Shown piece after piece: positions 1 through 6,414 of a stretch of 7,568 bases of DNA. Below the pieces are notes generated by a model. It worked only from the letters and a program-made list of their open reading frames with translations, had not been told where the DNA came from and did no database searches. Positions within the stretch are counted from its first letter, which is position 1, and every line of letters starts with the position of its first letter. A program made the translations under genes and the position numbers. The stretch comes from UBA11540 sp003445125 (GTDB lineage Bacteria; Bacillota; Clostridia; Oscillospirales; Ruminococcaceae). The stretch covers positions 1-7,568 of the forward strand of contig CALBQG010000045.1 in NCBI GenBank assembly GCA_937899435.1, read 5' to 3'.

Positions 1-118
1 TCAGTTCGCGCAGTTCCTTTTCCAGCGCATCAATGTCGGCGTTCTTGTCATCGGTCAGCAGCTTGCGGATTTCAGCCTTGCGCGCAGCGATTTCGGCGCG
101 TCTTTTCTCAATGTTCAT
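1..118 (-). CDS. Probable HK97-type major capsid protein, N-terminus only
   Basis: Only the first 39 codons are inside the window; the gene runs off the left edge. It starts at an ATG at 118 with a GGAGG ribosome binding site six bases upstream, 34 bases after the end of the prohead protease. The visible peptide begins MNIEKRRAEIAARKAEIRKL and is almost entirely charged and helical, with heptad-like spacing of Leu, Ile and Ala. That is what the N-terminal delta (scaffolding) domain of HK97-like capsid proteins looks like; in that family the protease removes this segment during head maturation. The call rests mainly on order (portal, protease, then capsid) and on this coiled-coil start. A separate small scaffold protein is the alternative. 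Confidence 0.7.
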   Translation of the reverse strand, partial: MNIEKRRAEIAARKAEIRKLLTDDKNADIDALEKELREL

Positions 119-152
119 GTTGTACCTCCATAAATTCAAAAAATGTGGGTTT

Positions 153-740
153 TCAGTATGTCAAAGCTACCAGACGTTTTCTGCGCGCGGCTTGCTCCAA
201 AGCCGCCAGTTCCTTTGAATGCTCCACTTCAAAGAAACTGCGCGCGGAAATCTCCGTGTCGTTGTACGCGGGAATATCCACCGCCGACACGTCGTATAGC
301 TTCTTGACCTTTGTGATCGTGCGGGTATGCGTTACGCTGTCATACTTGGATTCGCGCACGGAAAAGGAAAAGGACATTTTATCGACATACCCGCCGTCGA
401 TTTCCTCATACAGTTCGCGCCCCGCCTGCGTGCCGCCGAGGTCAGCTTCCATGTGCAAGCCGCGTTCGTCGATGGTCAGCGCAAGCGTTTTATTGCGCAG
501 ACGGGCGACCACCTTGCCGCCGTGATTGTAGTTGAAAATCACGTCGGACATATCGCATTCGTCAAAAGCATTGCGGTCGATGACTTCGGAATACTTCACG
601 CCGTCGTATTCAAAAAGAACCGTCGGCGTATCAAACACGACCGCCGTGCCGCGTACGCGGTATTCGTCTTTTTCTTCTGCGCGGGGAACGAGGGAAAAAT
701 CCTGCACGGCGCGATATTCGCGCCCTTGTTTCATACCCAT
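153..740 (-). CDS. HK97-family prohead protease
   Basis: This 195-aa protein matches the HK97 prohead serine protease family in length and layout. In that family the enzyme is packaged inside the procapsid and cleaves the capsid scaffold domain and itself. Visible hallmarks are an N-terminal beta-rich core (GTAVVFDTPTVLF, about residues 31-43), the catalytic His in NYNHGG (His73), and the catalytic Ser in KMSFSFSV (Ser123 or Ser125), followed by VSAVDIPAYNDTEI, typical of the family near residues 151-164. The reading frame is open upstream to 866, but the start at 740 is preferred because AAGGAGGA lies nine bases before it and a longer start would run well inside the portal gene. The stop of the portal gene is four bases upstream, so translation is probably coupled. 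The C-terminus is basic and helical. Confidence 0.93.
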   Translation of the reverse strand: MGMKQGREYRAVQDFSLVPRAEEKDEYRVRGTAVVFDTPTVLFEYDGVKYSEVIDRNAFDECDMSDVIFNYNHGGKVVARLRNKTLALTIDERGLHMEADLGGTQAGRELYEEIDGGYVDKMSFSFSVRESKYDSVTHTRTITKVKKLYDVSAVDIPAYNDTEISARSFFEVEHSKELAALEQAARRKRLVALTY

Positions 741-744
741 AACG

Positions 745-2025
745 TTAATCCTCCTTCGCTTCTCCGCCGTCCGGCTCTGCGGGCGGCGGGTCTTTCTCTG
801 CATTCTGGTCATCCGGCGGCGTGTCGCCGTCTGCGCCCGTCTGATACTTGTCGGCAAGTTTTGCATTTACCATGTTGAGCGTCTGGACGCGGCGCGCGCC
901 TTCTTCGCCGCCGATTGTCGGCATATCGAACATCGTCAAAATCTGGTCAAGCGTCGCCGCGCCGATCTCTGTCAGGAATTTCGCCGCCGTCACCTTTTCG
1001 GGCAGCGTTGCAAACTGCACGGAATTTGCAGCAAAAATGATGCGGTTGCCGTGTCCGATCTCCCGTTCCGTAAACAGCACGTTTGTGAACGCCTGTGTCA
1101 GCTTGCGGAAGAACGGCGCGATTTCGCCGCTGTAAAATGCCTGTTCCTGCTGCGGGGTAGCCGTGTTTTCGACAATCTCTTTTGAAACGCCGAGGTAGTC
1201 ATAAATTTCCGTCTTGATGTATTCAAGCTGATTTGCCGGAATCGGCGTTGTCTTGTCGTTCAGCGGCGTATAGTCATACTTGGAATCTGTGACCACGATG
1301 CCCGCGCCGTTGTTCTCCATGCGCAGATTGTCCCGTACGAAATCGTCGCGGCGGCGGTTCAAATCCTCATTTTTCACGGCGTTTGAAACTTTCAGGATAC
1401 CGCGAATGACGGCGACAAGTTCGGCAAACTTTGACATGGACTGATTGAACGTGTTCGCCGTTTTCAAGACAGGATTCAACGGGCGGTTGTCATCCCCGAA
1501 AATATCGTTTTCGAGGAAATGTCTGCGGATGTGGATAATGCGGGAATACTCGCAGATATACGACGCGCCCGTTGCGAATTTGAACCGGCAATACAGCGTT
1601 CCCATGTATTCAAGCAGTTCAAAATACTGCGCGTTGATGGGATAGATCGCCACAAGCCGCCGTTGACTGTCAAAGACGGGGTACGCGACGGCGTTGTTGT
1701 AGACCTTGTATTGTGCCGCCAGCTTGTAATAAAAATCAGCCGCCGTCATGTACGGATTCGGCTGATACTGCAAGATGCGGTCAACGTAGTCATTGACGGA
1801 TACCGTCGTTTCCGGGGACTGCCGGACGTGGCGCGGCTGCGCGGTCGATGCGCGGCGGGCAAATGCGTCCACGGCGGAACGAACCGTGTTAATGTCCCAC
1901 ATATTGCCGGAATACGGCGAAAAGGTCGATTCCCATGAGCTAAGCAGCTTGTACGCATGAAAATCCTTGTCGCTTTGCTGCTTCTTCCCGAAGATCGACT
2001 GAAATAGCCCTCGTTTTTCTGCCAT
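745..2025 (-). CDS. HK97-family phage portal protein
   Basis: This 426-aa protein fits the HK97 portal family. Twelve copies form the ring at the capsid vertex through which DNA enters and leaves, and to which the terminase docks. Visible family features include the early MWDINTVRSAVDAFAR segment (about residues 42-57), VDRILQYQPNPYMTAADFYYKL (about 81-102), the IIHIRRHF region, and the stem/crown segment containing YDYLGVSKEIVENTATPQQEQAFY followed by an FFRKLTQAF helix. The last 30 residues are acidic, Pro-rich and probably disordered. The start at 2025 (MAEKRGLF) is preferred over an in-frame ATG at 2085: a GGTGGGG ribosome site precedes it and it begins four bases after the terminase stop. 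Order and spacing with terminase upstream and protease downstream are typical. Confidence 0.95.
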   Translation of the reverse strand: MAEKRGLFQSIFGKKQQSDKDFHAYKLLSSWESTFSPYSGNMWDINTVRSAVDAFARRASTAQPRHVRQSPETTVSVNDYVDRILQYQPNPYMTAADFYYKLAAQYKVYNNAVAYPVFDSQRRLVAIYPINAQYFELLEYMGTLYCRFKFATGASYICEYSRIIHIRRHFLENDIFGDDNRPLNPVLKTANTFNQSMSKFAELVAVIRGILKVSNAVKNEDLNRRRDDFVRDNLRMENNGAGIVVTDSKYDYTPLNDKTTPIPANQLEYIKTEIYDYLGVSKEIVENTATPQQEQAFYSGEIAPFFRKLTQAFTNVLFTEREIGHGNRIIFAANSVQFATLPEKVTAAKFLTEIGAATLDQILTMFDMPTIGGEEGARRVQTLNMVNAKLADKYQTGADGDTPPDDQNAEKDPPPAEPDGGEAKED

Positions 2026-2029
2026 GTTG

Positions 2030-3685
2030 TCACCCCACCAAATACATATAGTCCTCATAATCCCGCACATAGATGACCCACGCATTCAGGAGCGATACCG
2101 CGCCGTCAATGCGGCGCTTGTCGGAAATCTTTACGGGCTGGATATTGTTGACCCCGCTTTTCTTGACTGCTGTGTTCGTCAGACACCAAAGCAAAACAGG
2201 GTTTTTGTTGTAATTCACTTTTTTTCCGGCGAACGCCGCGCCCATTTCGCGCATGGGCTGCGACCATGTGAACGCGCCCTGCGCGACGGCGACCATCTCA
2301 AAGCCGTTGGATTTCATTTCATCGACCCAATAGCCCGCGAGGGCGCGGTCGTATCCGACTTTGTACGTGTCGATCTTGTATTCGTCGCGCATCTGGCAGA
2401 ACCACGCCGTCACGTCGGAGTAGTCCACGCGCACGCCGTCGCAGACCGTCAGCAAGCCACGGTCAGCCCATGTTTTATATGGCGCTTCCTGCGTGTTGTG
2501 TTCGTCCAGCATTTCCAGCTTCTTCGCCGGTAAAAAGTAATGCTGCAAAACGTAAACTTGCGGGTCATCCCCGGATTTGCGAATCAGGAGCGTCGCGCAC
2601 GTCAGGTCAGTTGTCGCGGACAGGTCGCATCCGCCGATTGCGTATGTGTTATACACGTCCTGCATCGTGAACGTCGCGTCGCTCTTTACTTCGTCGTAGC
2701 TTAACCACGCCGACGCTGTCACGGATTTTACGTTGAAATCCTTGCAGAGAACGCCGGGCAAATCTTCCGGGTTTTTCTTCGCCCGCTCGACGAATGATGC
2801 CAGTGTGGAATAACGCTTGATCGTGCCGAGTCCCGGATTTGCCTTTATCCACGCTTGCGGGTCTGTCCATTCGGCGCGGTCATCCAGTTCGTACAGCACC
2901 GGCAAAAAAGTATCTTCCGTGATCTTGCCGTCAGCAATGTTGCACGCCAATTCGTAAATGTTATCAAACACGGATTCACGCACCGTGCCGGATGTGGTAA
3001 TCATAATCACGATGGGCTGTCGGCGGCTGGAGGTCGATTGCTTCATAACCTCGTACAAATTGCGGTCGCGGATGGCGTGCAATTCGTCGATGATAACCGC
3101 GTGGGAGTTCAGACCGTCAAGCGTGTTGGAATCCGACGCGAGGGCTTCAAAGATGGATGCCGTCGCCGGAAAATAAATATCATTCCGGCGCTTTTTGATG
3201 ATCGCGCGCAGTTCCGGCGACTGCTTGACCATGTTGACGGCTTCGGTCAGCGTCTTTTTTGCCTGATCTTTTTTCGTCGCTACGGAATAGATTTCCGCCG
3301 CGCCCTCATAGTCTGCGACAAGCAGATACAGCGCGATAGCCGCAAGCAGCGTCGTTTTGCCGTTCTTTCGGGCGACCAAAAGCAGCGTTTCGCGGAAGCG
3401 CCGGTATCCCGTGTCTTTTTCAAGCCAACCGAATAGCGTCTGAATGAACGCCTTTTGAAATAATTCCAGCTTCAACGCCGCGCCGAGTGTACCCTGCGAC
3501 TGCTTGCAGAATTGCTCAATGAACAAAATCGGGCGTTCCCCGGTTTCTTCGTCGAAATAATACGCCGAATCATCCGAGGGCGCGTCCATTTCCTGCATCA
3601 GCCGCCCGTAAACAGCTTTGACGCGGCGGCTTGTGACGATCTCGCCGCTTGAAATCCGCCCCCAGTATTCGCGCACATAGTTCAT
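2030..3685 (-). CDS. terL: Large terminase subunit (ATPase and nuclease)
   Basis: This 551-aa protein is the DNA-packaging motor. It hydrolyses ATP to pump DNA through the portal and cuts the concatemer. The ATPase domain shows a Walker A variant VARKNGKT (residues 104-111), a Walker B with its catalytic acid VIIDE (197-201), and a coupling motif ITTSG (229-233). The nuclease half carries the expected acidic residues: GGCDLSATTD (Asp354), GYDRALAGYW (Asp446) and DKRRIDGAV (Asp527). Length and layout match the HK97/P27-associated Terminase_1 type. The ATG overlaps the small terminase stop as TAATG and its own ribosome site is weak, so translation is probably coupled to terS. No frameshift or truncation is visible. 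Confidence 0.96.
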   Translation of the reverse strand: MNYVREYWGRISSGEIVTSRRVKAVYGRLMQEMDAPSDDSAYYFDEETGERPILFIEQFCKQSQGTLGAALKLELFQKAFIQTLFGWLEKDTGYRRFRETLLLVARKNGKTTLLAAIALYLLVADYEGAAEIYSVATKKDQAKKTLTEAVNMVKQSPELRAIIKKRRNDIYFPATASIFEALASDSNTLDGLNSHAVIIDELHAIRDRNLYEVMKQSTSSRRQPIVIMITTSGTVRESVFDNIYELACNIADGKITEDTFLPVLYELDDRAEWTDPQAWIKANPGLGTIKRYSTLASFVERAKKNPEDLPGVLCKDFNVKSVTASAWLSYDEVKSDATFTMQDVYNTYAIGGCDLSATTDLTCATLLIRKSGDDPQVYVLQHYFLPAKKLEMLDEHNTQEAPYKTWADRGLLTVCDGVRVDYSDVTAWFCQMRDEYKIDTYKVGYDRALAGYWVDEMKSNGFEMVAVAQGAFTWSQPMREMGAAFAGKKVNYNKNPVLLWCLTNTAVKKSGVNNIQPVKISDKRRIDGAVSLLNAWVIYVRDYEDYMYLVG

Positions 3686-4071
3686 TATCTGCCCGCCGCT
3701 TTCGGCTTCGTAATAAACTGCATCAGTTCATCGCCCGCCGTTTTCTTTTCCTTTTCCGGCAGCAGGCTGATAAGCTGATTTGTCAGCGTGGAAAATGATT
3801 TGATCGTCGTGTTATAGGCGCGTAGGGCGGGGGACTCCCGACGCATTTTCTGTGCGCCCTGCACAAAATCTTCGATAAGATCGCCGTTGTTGATCGCGTC
3901 GGCAAGGCGTTCCAGCGTAACCGTCGTGACCGCGAATTGATTGATTAAACCCTCCGCGAATTGCTTCTTTTCCGGGGGCAAATCCCTGAAAAGTTTTTTA
4001 ATTTTCCGCTTTTTCGCGTCAATTTTTTCAGGGTTTGACATATCTTCGTATGTCTTTTTTTCTTCCGCCAT
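3685..4071 (-). CDS. terS: Small terminase subunit, P27-like
   Basis: This 128-aa protein sits directly before terL and fits the P27-type small terminase in size and composition. Its family role is to recognise the packaging site and load the large subunit. It has a very basic, helical N-terminus with many Lys and Arg up to residue 40, then helical segments including AVTTVTLERLADAI and the ESPALRAYNTTIKSFSTL stretch (about residues 79-96) that is typical of P27-like proteins. The start ATG at 4071 has an AGGAGG site, but with a rather long spacer of 11 bases. The function is inferred from position as well as sequence, since small terminases are poorly conserved. Confidence 0.88.
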   Translation of the reverse strand: MAEEKKTYEDMSNPEKIDAKKRKIKKLFRDLPPEKKQFAEGLINQFAVTTVTLERLADAINNGDLIEDFVQGAQKMRRESPALRAYNTTIKSFSTLTNQLISLLPEKEKKTAGDELMQFITKPKAAGR

Positions 4072-4173
4072 ATAATGTATGACCTCCTCCCGGATTTCTC
4101 GTTACCCCCCCTCATGTGCGCGACCCAAGCGGTTCTAAACGTGGTTGAAGCGCGGTTACGCCGCCCGAAATTT

Positions 4174-4485
4174 TCAGCGGCGCACCGGGGGGGATATTGC
4201 GGATTCGATAACGTTTCCGTCTGCATCAAAAGCAAGACCGTCTGCAAGCGGCGGCGTTCCTTCGTGAATGATCGCGTGACACGTCCGGCAGACGGTTTCA
4301 AGATTATCTTCGTTCAGCGTAATCATGGGGTCATCTATGTTTCGCGGCGTTAATTCCGTCTTGTGATGGACGATGCAACCGGGCGCGCCGCACCTGACGC
4401 ATAACCCCGCATCGCGTTTCAGAATGTACGCCCGCGTCCGCCGCCATGCTGCCGATTCGTAGAATGCTTTTGCAAATGCTTTCAT
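4174..4485 (-). CDS. HNH homing-type endonuclease of the packaging module
   Basis: This 103-aa protein has a complete HNH nuclease motif: CVRC (Cys29, Cys32), the catalytic IVHHKT (His40-His41), Asn61 in NEDNLETV, and CRTCHAIIH (Cys66, Cys69, His70, His74). The two Cys pairs form a structural zinc site and the His/Asn residues bind the catalytic metal. Small HNH proteins encoded next to terS and terL act with the terminase in cos-site cleavage in several characterised phages, so a packaging role is more likely than a free-standing homing nuclease. The start at 4485 (MKAFAKAF) is chosen over an in-frame ATG at 4503 because AAGGAGG lies just before it. The tail after residue 76 is short and not conserved, and a C7 tract lies in its last codons. 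Confidence 0.93.
   Translation of the reverse strand: MKAFAKAFYESAAWRRTRAYILKRDAGLCVRCGAPGCIVHHKTELTPRNIDDPMITLNEDNLETVCRTCHAIIHEGTPPLADGLAFDADGNVIESAISPPVRR
4187..4193. repeat. Seven-base G/C homopolymer in the HNH 3' end
   Basis: The plus strand reads seven G (seven C in the minus-strand mRNA) within the last codons of the HNH gene. A complementary seven-base tract (seven G in the mRNA) lies at 4105-4111, in the leader of terS. The two tracts could pair in the transcript, or could be slippage sites. Nothing shows that either happens. Confidence 0.5.
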
Positions 4486-4507
4486 TCCGCTGCCTCCTTG
4501 CAAAAGG

Positions 4508-4574
4508 GTAAAGGGAACGCCCTGCGCATAAGCGCAAGGCGCACGGCGGCGAGGTTTCCTCGACCTCCCTTTAC
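4508..4574 (-). ncRNA. Structured leader RNA (three-way junction) before the HNH gene
   Basis: Read on the minus strand, this stretch folds into a compact three-helix element. The closing helix P1 is GTAAAGGGA (4574-4566) with TCCCTTTAC (4516-4508), nine perfect pairs. P2 is CGAGG, loop AAA, CCTCG (4562-4550), extendable by two G-C pairs across a bulged U. P3 is an 11-bp helix (4542-4532 with 4527-4517, two G-U pairs) with loop TTAT. P3 abuts P1 with no linker, allowing coaxial stacking. P1 begins where the predicted transcript would start, and the AAGGAGG of the HNH gene (4494-4500) follows eight bases after P1. The short CCTT/AAGG pairing next to it could cover that ribosome site. It could act as a leader regulator, a stability element, or a DNA-level packaging (cos) element. 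I do not recognise a named RNA family. Confidence 0.5.
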
Positions 4575-4581
4575 GGCTATC

Positions 4582-4590
4582 AGCATAGCA
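4582..4590 (-). promoter_or_regulatory. Candidate late promoter, extended -10
   Basis: On the minus strand the sequence TGCTATGCT gives an extended -10 (TGn followed by TATGCT). The spaced position for a -35 (about 4605-4610) reads CAGAAA and does not resemble the consensus. A missing -35 with a good extended -10 is what an activator-dependent promoter looks like, and the gene just upstream encodes a DUF1492/ArpU-like regulator of the class tied to late phage transcription. The predicted start near 4575 coincides with the base of the structured leader RNA. It would drive the HNH, terminase and head genes. Confidence 0.4.
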
Positions 4591-4624
4591 CGGATTTCCG
4601 AAACTTTCTGTTCAGACTTTTTTC

Positions 4625-4639
4625 AAAAGCGCCCGGCGC
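4625..4639 (-). terminator. Weak possible terminator after the regulator gene
   Basis: Directly after the regulator stop codon the minus strand reads GCGC, CGG, GCGC, then TTTT and an A run. The stem is only four base pairs and the T run is short, so at most it is a weak terminator separating the replication operon from the late operon. Confidence 0.2.
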
Positions 4640-4641
4640 GG

Positions 4642-5085
4642 TCAGAGCAACGCCCCAGCATCCGCGCCGAAGTACAGCACGGCAAAACCCGCAACGGCTT
4701 TATTGCGCAAATCGTAGATCGACGTGCGCGACGCATAGTTCACCTGTGCGGCAATTTCTTCTTTGCTTTTCCGCTCTATGTACCATAGGCGCAACAATTC
4801 CGCATCTTGCGGGTCAAGCTGCTGCAATACGCTGTCGATTTCGTCGATCTTGTCTTTCGTGCGGTTGATCTCCCGTGTAACTTCGGCAATCTCAATGCAA
4901 TCGGTCAGCGCGTCGTTTACGCTTTTCGTGCTTGTGTACGGCTTCGACGTATCTAACGACGGATAGCCAGACGGCGCATTGTGGCGCATGATTCTTTCCT
5001 GCCGCCGCATCAGGTTTTTCAATGCCTTTTCAAGCATTGAACGTGATCGCAGCGTATTTTCCGCTGCGTCGAAATAGTTAATCAT
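4642..5085 (-). CDS. DUF1492/ArpU-like transcriptional regulator (sigma region 4-like)
   Basis: This 147-aa protein has the layout of phage DUF1492/ArpU-type late regulators. A long helical N-terminal half is followed by a Ser/Thr-rich stretch around residues 43-57. A coiled-coil segment comes next (about 66-92, EVTREINRTKDKIDEIDSVL), then a C-terminal helix-turn-helix resembling sigma-70 region 4. The HTH covers LLRLWYIERKSKEEIAAQV and then NYASRTSIYDLRNKAV. In Firmicutes phages such proteins sit at the end of the early region, immediately upstream of HNH or terS, and are linked to late-gene activation. The location here is the same. The start at 5085 has AAGGAGG six to seven bases upstream, formed by the TAAGGAGG at the end of the previous gene. 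The tail after residue 135 is short and hydrophobic. Confidence 0.85.
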   Translation of the reverse strand: MINYFDAAENTLRSRSMLEKALKNLMRRQERIMRHNAPSGYPSLDTSKPYTSTKSVNDALTDCIEIAEVTREINRTKDKIDEIDSVLQQLDPQDAELLRLWYIERKSKEEIAAQVNYASRTSIYDLRNKAVAGFAVLYFGADAGALL

Positions 5086-5096
5086 AGCCCGCCTCC

Positions 5097-5498
5097 TTAT
5101 GCGCGCTTCCCGCCGTGCCGGTATTCGCGCCCTTTGTTGTATTCGTGCTTCGCTACAAGCACGGCTTCAATGTCTACGCCCACGAACGCAAGGAAATCCA
5201 TGATGCGCATGACCGCATCGCAGAGTTCGACCGCAACGCCCTCCGGCTTGCAGTTTCCTTCCGCATCAGCGCCCGAAGGATGCCCGACGTTATCGCAGAT
5301 TTTTGAAAACTTGCAATTCTCCGGCGATAGCGCGCACGTGCCGTAAATAATCGGGTTTCCGCTGCGCCATTCTTCCACGGCTTCCGATATTTCAGCGTGT
5401 ATCATAACCGCAACTTCCGGGAATGTGATAGGCGCATCATACCAGCCGTGCGCAACGGCGTTTTTGTGGACATCCTGTGCAAATTCGTTTACCGTCAT
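5097..5498 (-). CDS. MazG-like nucleotide pyrophosphohydrolase
   Basis: This 133-aa protein fits the all-alpha NTP pyrophosphohydrolase (MazG/dUTPase-like) superfamily, which hydrolyses (d)NTPs to monophosphates and pyrophosphate and is common in phage nucleotide-metabolism genes. The metal-binding acids are visible as AEISEAVEEW (Glu36, Glu39, plus Glu42 and Glu43) and VELCDAVMRIMDF (Glu91, Asp94). The tail AKHEYNKGREYRHGGK (about 116-131) is the usual family ending. Between the two halves is a segment at about residues 54-86 with Cys55, Cys62, Cys68 and Cys83, which looks like an insertion, possibly metal-binding. The ATG overlaps the initiator stop as ATGA, and a GGAGG site lies inside the end of that gene, so the two are coupled. 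Substrate cannot be told from sequence. Confidence 0.85.
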   Translation of the reverse strand: MTVNEFAQDVHKNAVAHGWYDAPITFPEVAVMIHAEISEAVEEWRSGNPIIYGTCALSPENCKFSKICDNVGHPSGADAEGNCKPEGVAVELCDAVMRIMDFLAFVGVDIEAVLVAKHEYNKGREYRHGGKRA

Positions 5499-6277
5499 TC
5501 TTTCCGCCTCCGATTCGTTTTTGTTTTTCGCTGTGGCTTTATAAATTTACCGTCCCGGCGGTAAAACCGGGCGACGATATACCGCCCGCCGTTCACGTCG
5601 TTATGAAACGCGCCAGCTTCCGCAAGGAAATAGCCGGGGTACAGTTTTTCATATTCGGCGTTGTTGGTCGTGTCCCGTGCGAGTTCTTCCGCCCGCCTGC
5701 CGGAAATGCGCCCGTCGCGTGTCTTCGGGTCAGGGTCAATCAGATTCTTTGACGCATTCCAAGCCTTTTTGCCGACAGGCTTTTTGACGATATAATGCCC
5801 AAGACCGGCAAGCCCTGTTTCCGTGAATTGCAGACGGCGACTGTTCGCATAGCCAAGCCCCCAAGCCGCCTCCACCGCGTCACGATCTAACCCGCCGTTG
5901 ATCGTGATGTGATGATGATAACGCCCGGTCTTTCCGCCGCGCTCTGTTACGACGATGTATTTCAGCGGCGGCAAACCGGCTTTTTTCCGCATCCGCTGAA
6001 TGCGGCGTATGAAATTGCGGACATACCGGGCGGCTTCTTCTTCGCTTTCCGGCTGGACGCTGTATGTCAGGTGAATTTCAAGATCATCCGGCGTGAAGTT
6101 CGCGTGCAGCAGTCTGACAAGTTTTTCTTCTCTGTGGCGCTGATTCAGTTTCTTCTGTGCGGCGCTTGTCGGCTTGCTCCGGCTGCGCCGTCCGTTCGAT
6201 TGCCGGTATGTAGGAAAAATATATACGTCGAGGTACTCCCCGCAGTAGTAACGCTTTTCCCGATAGATTGTTTTCAT
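5495..6277 (-). CDS. HUH-type replication initiator (G2P/ORF2-like Rep)
   Basis: This 260-aa protein carries the signature of rolling-circle HUH endonucleases, which nick one strand at an origin and stay linked through a tyrosine. Motif I resembles DLEIHLTYS (residues 65-73). The metal-binding HUH motif is YHHHITING (His121 and His123 flanking). The catalytic motif YxxK is HYIVKKP (Tyr162, Lys165). The remainder, with the conserved RRLQF, RDGRIS and YPGYFLAE segments, resembles the replication-associated proteins of the inovirus G2P/ORF2 type that are also found in Firmicutes phages. The start at 6277 has GGAGG eight bases upstream. The C-terminus (about 240-260) is strongly basic. It has one candidate catalytic Tyr, so a single-Tyr, Rep-like mechanism is expected. 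The origin it acts on is not proven; the hairpins just upstream are candidates. Confidence 0.88.
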   Translation of the reverse strand: MKTIYREKRYYCGEYLDVYIFPTYRQSNGRRSRSKPTSAAQKKLNQRHREEKLVRLLHANFTPDDLEIHLTYSVQPESEEEAARYVRNFIRRIQRMRKKAGLPPLKYIVVTERGGKTGRYHHHITINGGLDRDAVEAAWGLGYANSRRLQFTETGLAGLGHYIVKKPVGKKAWNASKNLIDPDPKTRDGRISGRRAEELARDTTNNAEYEKLYPGYFLAEAGAFHNDVNGGRYIVARFYRRDGKFIKPQRKTKTNRRRKE

Positions 6278-6331
6278 GCCTTTACCTCCGGCGGCTCTGT
6301 GGTCGTTAAGTTACTATCCCATACAAGCCCG

Positions 6332-6357
6332 AAAATAGCGGTTTCCCGCCGCTTTTC
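6332..6357. other. Hairpin in the initiator leader
   Basis: AGCGG (6337-6341) pairs with CCGCT (6349-6353) around loop TTTCCCG. Four further A-T pairs (AAAA with TTTT) extend the stem after a single bulged base, giving about nine pairs. On the minus strand it lies in the 5' leader of the replication initiator and ends in TTTT, so it could act as a weak attenuator. As DNA it could be an initiator-binding hairpin. Evidence is structural only. Confidence 0.35.
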
Positions 6358-6359
6358 GC

Positions 6360-6388
6360 TTGCATATCGCCCCGGAACGTGATATTAT
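6360..6388 (+). promoter_or_regulatory. Plus-strand sigma-A-type promoter
   Basis: TTGCAT (6360-6365) and TATTAT (6383-6388) are separated by exactly 17 bases. It points away from the replication initiator and toward the two hairpins and terminator at 6407-6464; no plus-strand gene follows. Transcription would start near 6395. Confidence 0.45.
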
Positions 6389-6414
6389 ATATAAGGTATG
6401 AGCAACCTTGTCTT
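6386..6414 (-). promoter_or_regulatory. Possible minus-strand promoter for the replication operon
   Basis: On the minus strand AAGACA (6414-6409) and TATATA (6391-6386) are 17 bases apart; a TATAAT overlaps at 6388-6383 but with a worse spacer. The -35 is a poor match. It would start transcripts near 6379 and drive the initiator, the pyrophosphohydrolase and the regulator. Its -10 overlaps that of the plus-strand promoter, so the two would compete. Confidence 0.3.

Noticed and set aside
741..866. N-terminal extension of the prohead protease
   Set aside because: The extra 42 residues are Arg-rich out-of-frame portal sequence; the ribosome site supports the start at 740.
327..878. Plus-strand open frame of 183 codons opposite the prohead protease and portal
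   Set aside because: It is antisense to two clear head genes, has no ribosome site and no family features; it is a codon-bias shadow, as are the other long plus-strand frames (for example 1519-1938, 2024-2533, 2855-3436).
2026..2085. N-terminal extension of the portal protein
   Set aside because: It would overlap the end of terL and lacks a ribosome site; MAEKRGLF at 2025 is a typical portal start.
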